Origin: Daldinia sp. FL1419
Taxonomy: Eukaryota; Ascomycota; Sordariomycetes; Xylariales; Hypoxylaceae
Assembly: GCA_025201765.1 (NCBI GenBank)
Contig: MU623428.1
Coordinates: forward strand, 91,363 to 155,362
Direction of reading: 5' to 3'
Length of the DNA: 64,000 nt
Shown here: one piece after another, positions 61,361 to 64,000 of the stretch
Layout: every line of letters starts with the position of its first letter
How positions within the stretch are numbered: position 1 is the first letter of the stretch
Translations under genes and position numbers: made by a program
The notes under the pieces: generated by a model
What the model was told of the DNA's origin: nothing
What the model saw: the letters and a program-made list of their open reading frames with translations, nothing else
Databases searched by the model: none

Positions 61361-62506
61361 TTCGACTCGGCGGCGTGCCGGTCAATAGGTTACTTTAGAC
61401 GCTATCGTAGTAGGCGAATGCTTCAAACTAGGTGGTTAGAACTTGAATTGATCTGTGATTATGAAGAAGTGTAGAAGTGAAGAAATGGTATGTACTTTGT
61501 ACCTGAAGCTCAGCTCTGATTGATTACCTAGGTACGTAGATGTAAGGTAGGTAGCCCCGTACATGCTGAGTCATCACGAAGCTAAGAGAGCCTGGGATAT
61601 TTAAAGTTTGGCGACATTTCCCCACTAAAAGTAGAGCTATGTATGTACATACTACCCTGCAGTAGATCATCCCAAATTTTACAATTTTCATTTTATAGCA
61701 CATGCTTCGTTAGAGCATCTTCAATACATAATCAATAACTCCTGCCAAATACTTACCTATTCACTACGAACCTGGTTCACATATTATTGCTTGAACTTGC
61801 TTGGGTTGTAGTGAATCTACCTAATGAATAACATAAATTAATAACAGTATATCTGGGCACAGAATTAGCGAAATATTTATGATCGTGTTAGTCTGGTCTC
61901 CCTGATACGAATAAGACGTCATCTCCCAAAAATTTCTGCCCGGTGGGCTCTCGGATATCTCCATCGCTCCGAGTTGAGTCTCGCCGACCCCCCGATATCG
62001 ACGGCTTTATCGCATGATCAATGTTACTCGAGTACACTCACAATATACAATGTAACTAATGTAACTATAAAAACAGCTAACGAAGGAGTCGGGTATGGCA
62101 TCTTTAAGTAGACTTCTTCATCCGAATCGTTCGAGAATATGCGACAACGCAGATCCTATCGTACTATACTTTTACATGGCCTCTTTCTAAAATCTTGCTG
62201 CTACTCAATCAGGTAGACGAAGATGGTCTCGAGAAATTACTGCAACAACGGCATGGTTCGAAACACAACCGAACCTATCGGATACTGGTCGAAATGTGCA
62301 TAAAAGCTTGATACGACGGCGGACCACATCGAAGATGGGAGTAATTACTACCAACCATCATCCGATATGGACGTTTCCTACCTTATGTAAACAAGTACCT
62401 ATGTACTTACCTTTCTTACTGCGGGAATTTCTAGCATGTGCGTCAAGCATTTCTCGTCTCGGGTACTTCCTAGGTATTAGCAGGGCAGGCAGGGACGTCG
62501 ATTCTT
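61361..62506. other. Spacer upstream of MED17
   Basis: About 1.1 kb, AT-rich, with CCTAGGTACG/GTAGGTAG motifs near 61527-61554. No gene. Confidence 0.5.
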
Positions 62507-62520
62507 CGAATGATATGCAG

Positions 62521-63075
62521 TAGCTTTAACCACACAGCAAAACTTTCATAACCACACAACCCATCCACTTTCCACGTGAGTTGGTGGTCCGACCACCACA
62601 CACCTAATTTGTATGGGATCTAGTCCATCCCCCAACTAAAAACGGAAAAAACAGAAAACTACCCGGTTGCATTTTTATTTAGGGCCAATTTCAGGGCATA
62701 CAGCACCTTCCCCAGCCTGAATTTCAAGCACCCGTGGTGCTTTTGCAGCACCAAAATTGGTGGCCTAATCAATCTAATCAATCTAACCAATCTAACCAAT
62801 TTAACCAATCAAATGCGTACGATCGGAATTCGTATTATTATAATAACCGATTGAATAGATGCATGGCTAAGAGGAGTGGCTAAGAAGCTATTTGAATTTT
62901 TTGTAAAATAATTGAATTTATTGAATTTATTGATGCGACCGGGCAAAATTCTGATTTAGTTGGGGGATAGACTAAACCCCTTACAAATTAGGTGTGTTGT
63001 GGTCGGGCCACCAACTCACGTGGAAAGTGGATGGGTTGTGTGGTTATGAAAGTTTTGCTGTGTGGTTAAAAATAC
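62521..63075. mobile_element. Non-autonomous DNA element with about 120-bp terminal inverted repeats
   Basis: The block 62521-62640 and the block 62955-63074 are inverted copies of each other at roughly 93% identity by eye (both contain TTTAACCACACAGCAAAACT). Outside the element a 14-base direct repeat CGAATGATATGCAG occurs at 62507-62520 and 63076-63089, which looks like a target duplication. The interior has a short tandem array of CAATCTAAC-like units at about 62765-62812 and no open frame. Long inverted repeats suggest a Mutator-like MITE, but 14 bases is longer than the usual 9-11; TTAA inside both ends is an alternative reading. Confidence 0.78.
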
Positions 63076-63089
63076 CGAATGATATGCAG

Positions 63090-63480
63090 CGGATCCTTCT
63101 CAACAAGACCTCGACACTACGTCAAGGTGGGGATTGGCATTCGGACGCTAATTTGACTGCCGTTTCATGGCGAGCTCCGTTACGTCGAGGTACATAGGTA
63201 TTCTTCAACCAATCTACGGTTAAGTACCTACCTAGTTGGGATCGATTATTTTGAATAGTTCTCATCTAGACAAATAAGGATCAAAGTATGCATCTAAACT
63301 TGTAATAATAAAATTTAGAAGTCCCAGTATTCAAAATGTATTACAAAATTATACCAACTATCCTATACGTTAAAGTTGGACGGTAAATGCAGATGCAGGC
63401 AGTTTGGATGCCTCGCCCAACAAGGTAAGAACAACCTACTCAGCCTCAACCGCCCACTAGCTGCGAATAGGTACATGTAT
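63090..63480. other. Spacer between MITE and AT-rich block
   Basis: Nothing recognised except a CCTACCTAG motif near 63226-63234. Confidence 0.5.
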
Positions 63481-63489
63481 GGCAGACCA

Positions 63490-64000
63490 TATATACCACT
63501 TTGCCAAAATTAATTTTGGTCAAACACTAAACTAGATTTGGTTAAACGTAATAGCAATTTTATTAATAAATATTTAGGTTTTTATAAGGAGTATTTAAAT
63601 TTTATATAAATTAAATAAATATATATTTATTAATAATTAAATAACCTATATATATTAATATAATAAGATTATAAATAAAATTTATCTTAATAAGGTTTAG
63701 ATTTATTTCAGCAGGTTCAAACTAAAAAAATAGTTTTTATATCTTTTAAATCATAGCATTTTTTAATTAATTAAATTTCTGATATATCCCTCTTATTAAA
63801 AATTATTTTTTAGTTTGAGGTATGAATATGATTATTTATATAAAAATTTTTTATATTAAAAATTATAAATATTAAAATAATTATTATAATTAATAAATAA
63901 TTATTAAAAATTTATTTTAATATATATAATTAAATTATTATAAATTTAATACAATTTTTTTTATATTTTTATAATATTTAATTATTAATATATTTTATAA
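63490..64000. repeat. Extremely AT-rich tract at window end
   Basis: From about 63500 on, the sequence is overwhelmingly A and T (TATAAA/ATTATTAAT-like runs) with almost no G or C after 63830. This is what repeat-induced point mutation or an AT isochore edge looks like in filamentous fungi. It has no open frame and continues beyond the window. Confidence 0.75.

Noticed and set aside
62994..63197. Open frame crossing the right end of the third MITE
   Set aside because: It is composed of terminal inverted repeat plus flank, so not a gene.

Overview
This window is nuclear DNA of a filamentous ascomycete (Pezizomycotina). It is probably a sordariomycete, but that level is inferred from general gene style and not proven. 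The support is spliced genes with short introns (mostly about 46-240 bases, GTAAGT-like donors, CTAAC-like branch sites, YAG acceptors) and fungal families such as DUF6594, a fungal caleosin, a DUR3-type urea transporter and an NmrA-like reductase. Core eukaryotic genes (COP9 subunit 2, Mediator 17, Cwc25) are also present. Gene-free DNA carries many copies of a palindromic ACCTAGGT/TAGGTAGG motif.

Layout. Bases 1-6.3 kb hold the 3' end of an unidentified gene, an acyl-protein thioesterase (-), a DODA/LigB-type extradiol dioxygenase (+) and a DUF6594 membrane protein (+). Bases 6.3-10.2 kb are gene-poor and contain tRNA-Val(AAC) and a 425-bp mariner-like MITE. Bases 10.2-21.2 kb hold three plus-strand genes: a DUR3-type symporter, a copper amine oxidase and an MFS transporter. 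Bases 21.2-34 kb are sparse: a small unknown protein, quinolinate phosphoribosyltransferase (NAD synthesis), a pair of decayed gene relics (GNAT C-terminus and SAT4/rhodopsin-like) and a LigI-like amidohydrolase. Bases 34-49 kb are gene-dense: a large secreted DUF7029/DUF7223-like protein, Cwc25 (-) divergent from CSN2 (+), then caleosin, NmrA-like protein, Nudix ADP-sugar pyrophosphatase and an acidic-tailed unknown, all on the minus strand. Bases 49-55 kb are repeat- and relic-rich, with a 549-bp hAT-type MITE with a perfect 8-bp target duplication and a truncated, frameshifted P450. Bases 55-61.4 kb hold an ULS1/RIS1-like Snf2-RING translocase (+) and Mediator 17 (-). Bases 61.4-64 kb hold a 0.55-kb long-TIR element and then an extremely AT-rich stretch running off the window.

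How the genes relate. This is mostly housekeeping and accessory metabolism, not one pathway or a biosynthetic cluster. Loose themes are nitrogen scavenging (urea transporter next to amine oxidase), aromatic-ring catabolism (extradiol dioxygenase and LigI-like hydrolase, but 27 kb apart) and gene-expression machinery (Cwc25, CSN2, Med17, Snf2-RING). I did not find a convincing new multi-gene system. The most unusual single items are the secreted DUF7029/DUF7223-like protein with a Kex2-like site and a LEA-like lysine-rich helix, the caleosin whose conserved His before the EF-hand reads Asn and which carries an extra C-terminal membrane helix, the RING domain with Asp in place of the usual His, and the three MITEs with clean ends. 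All gene models are read by eye; exon borders come from splice motifs plus frame continuity.
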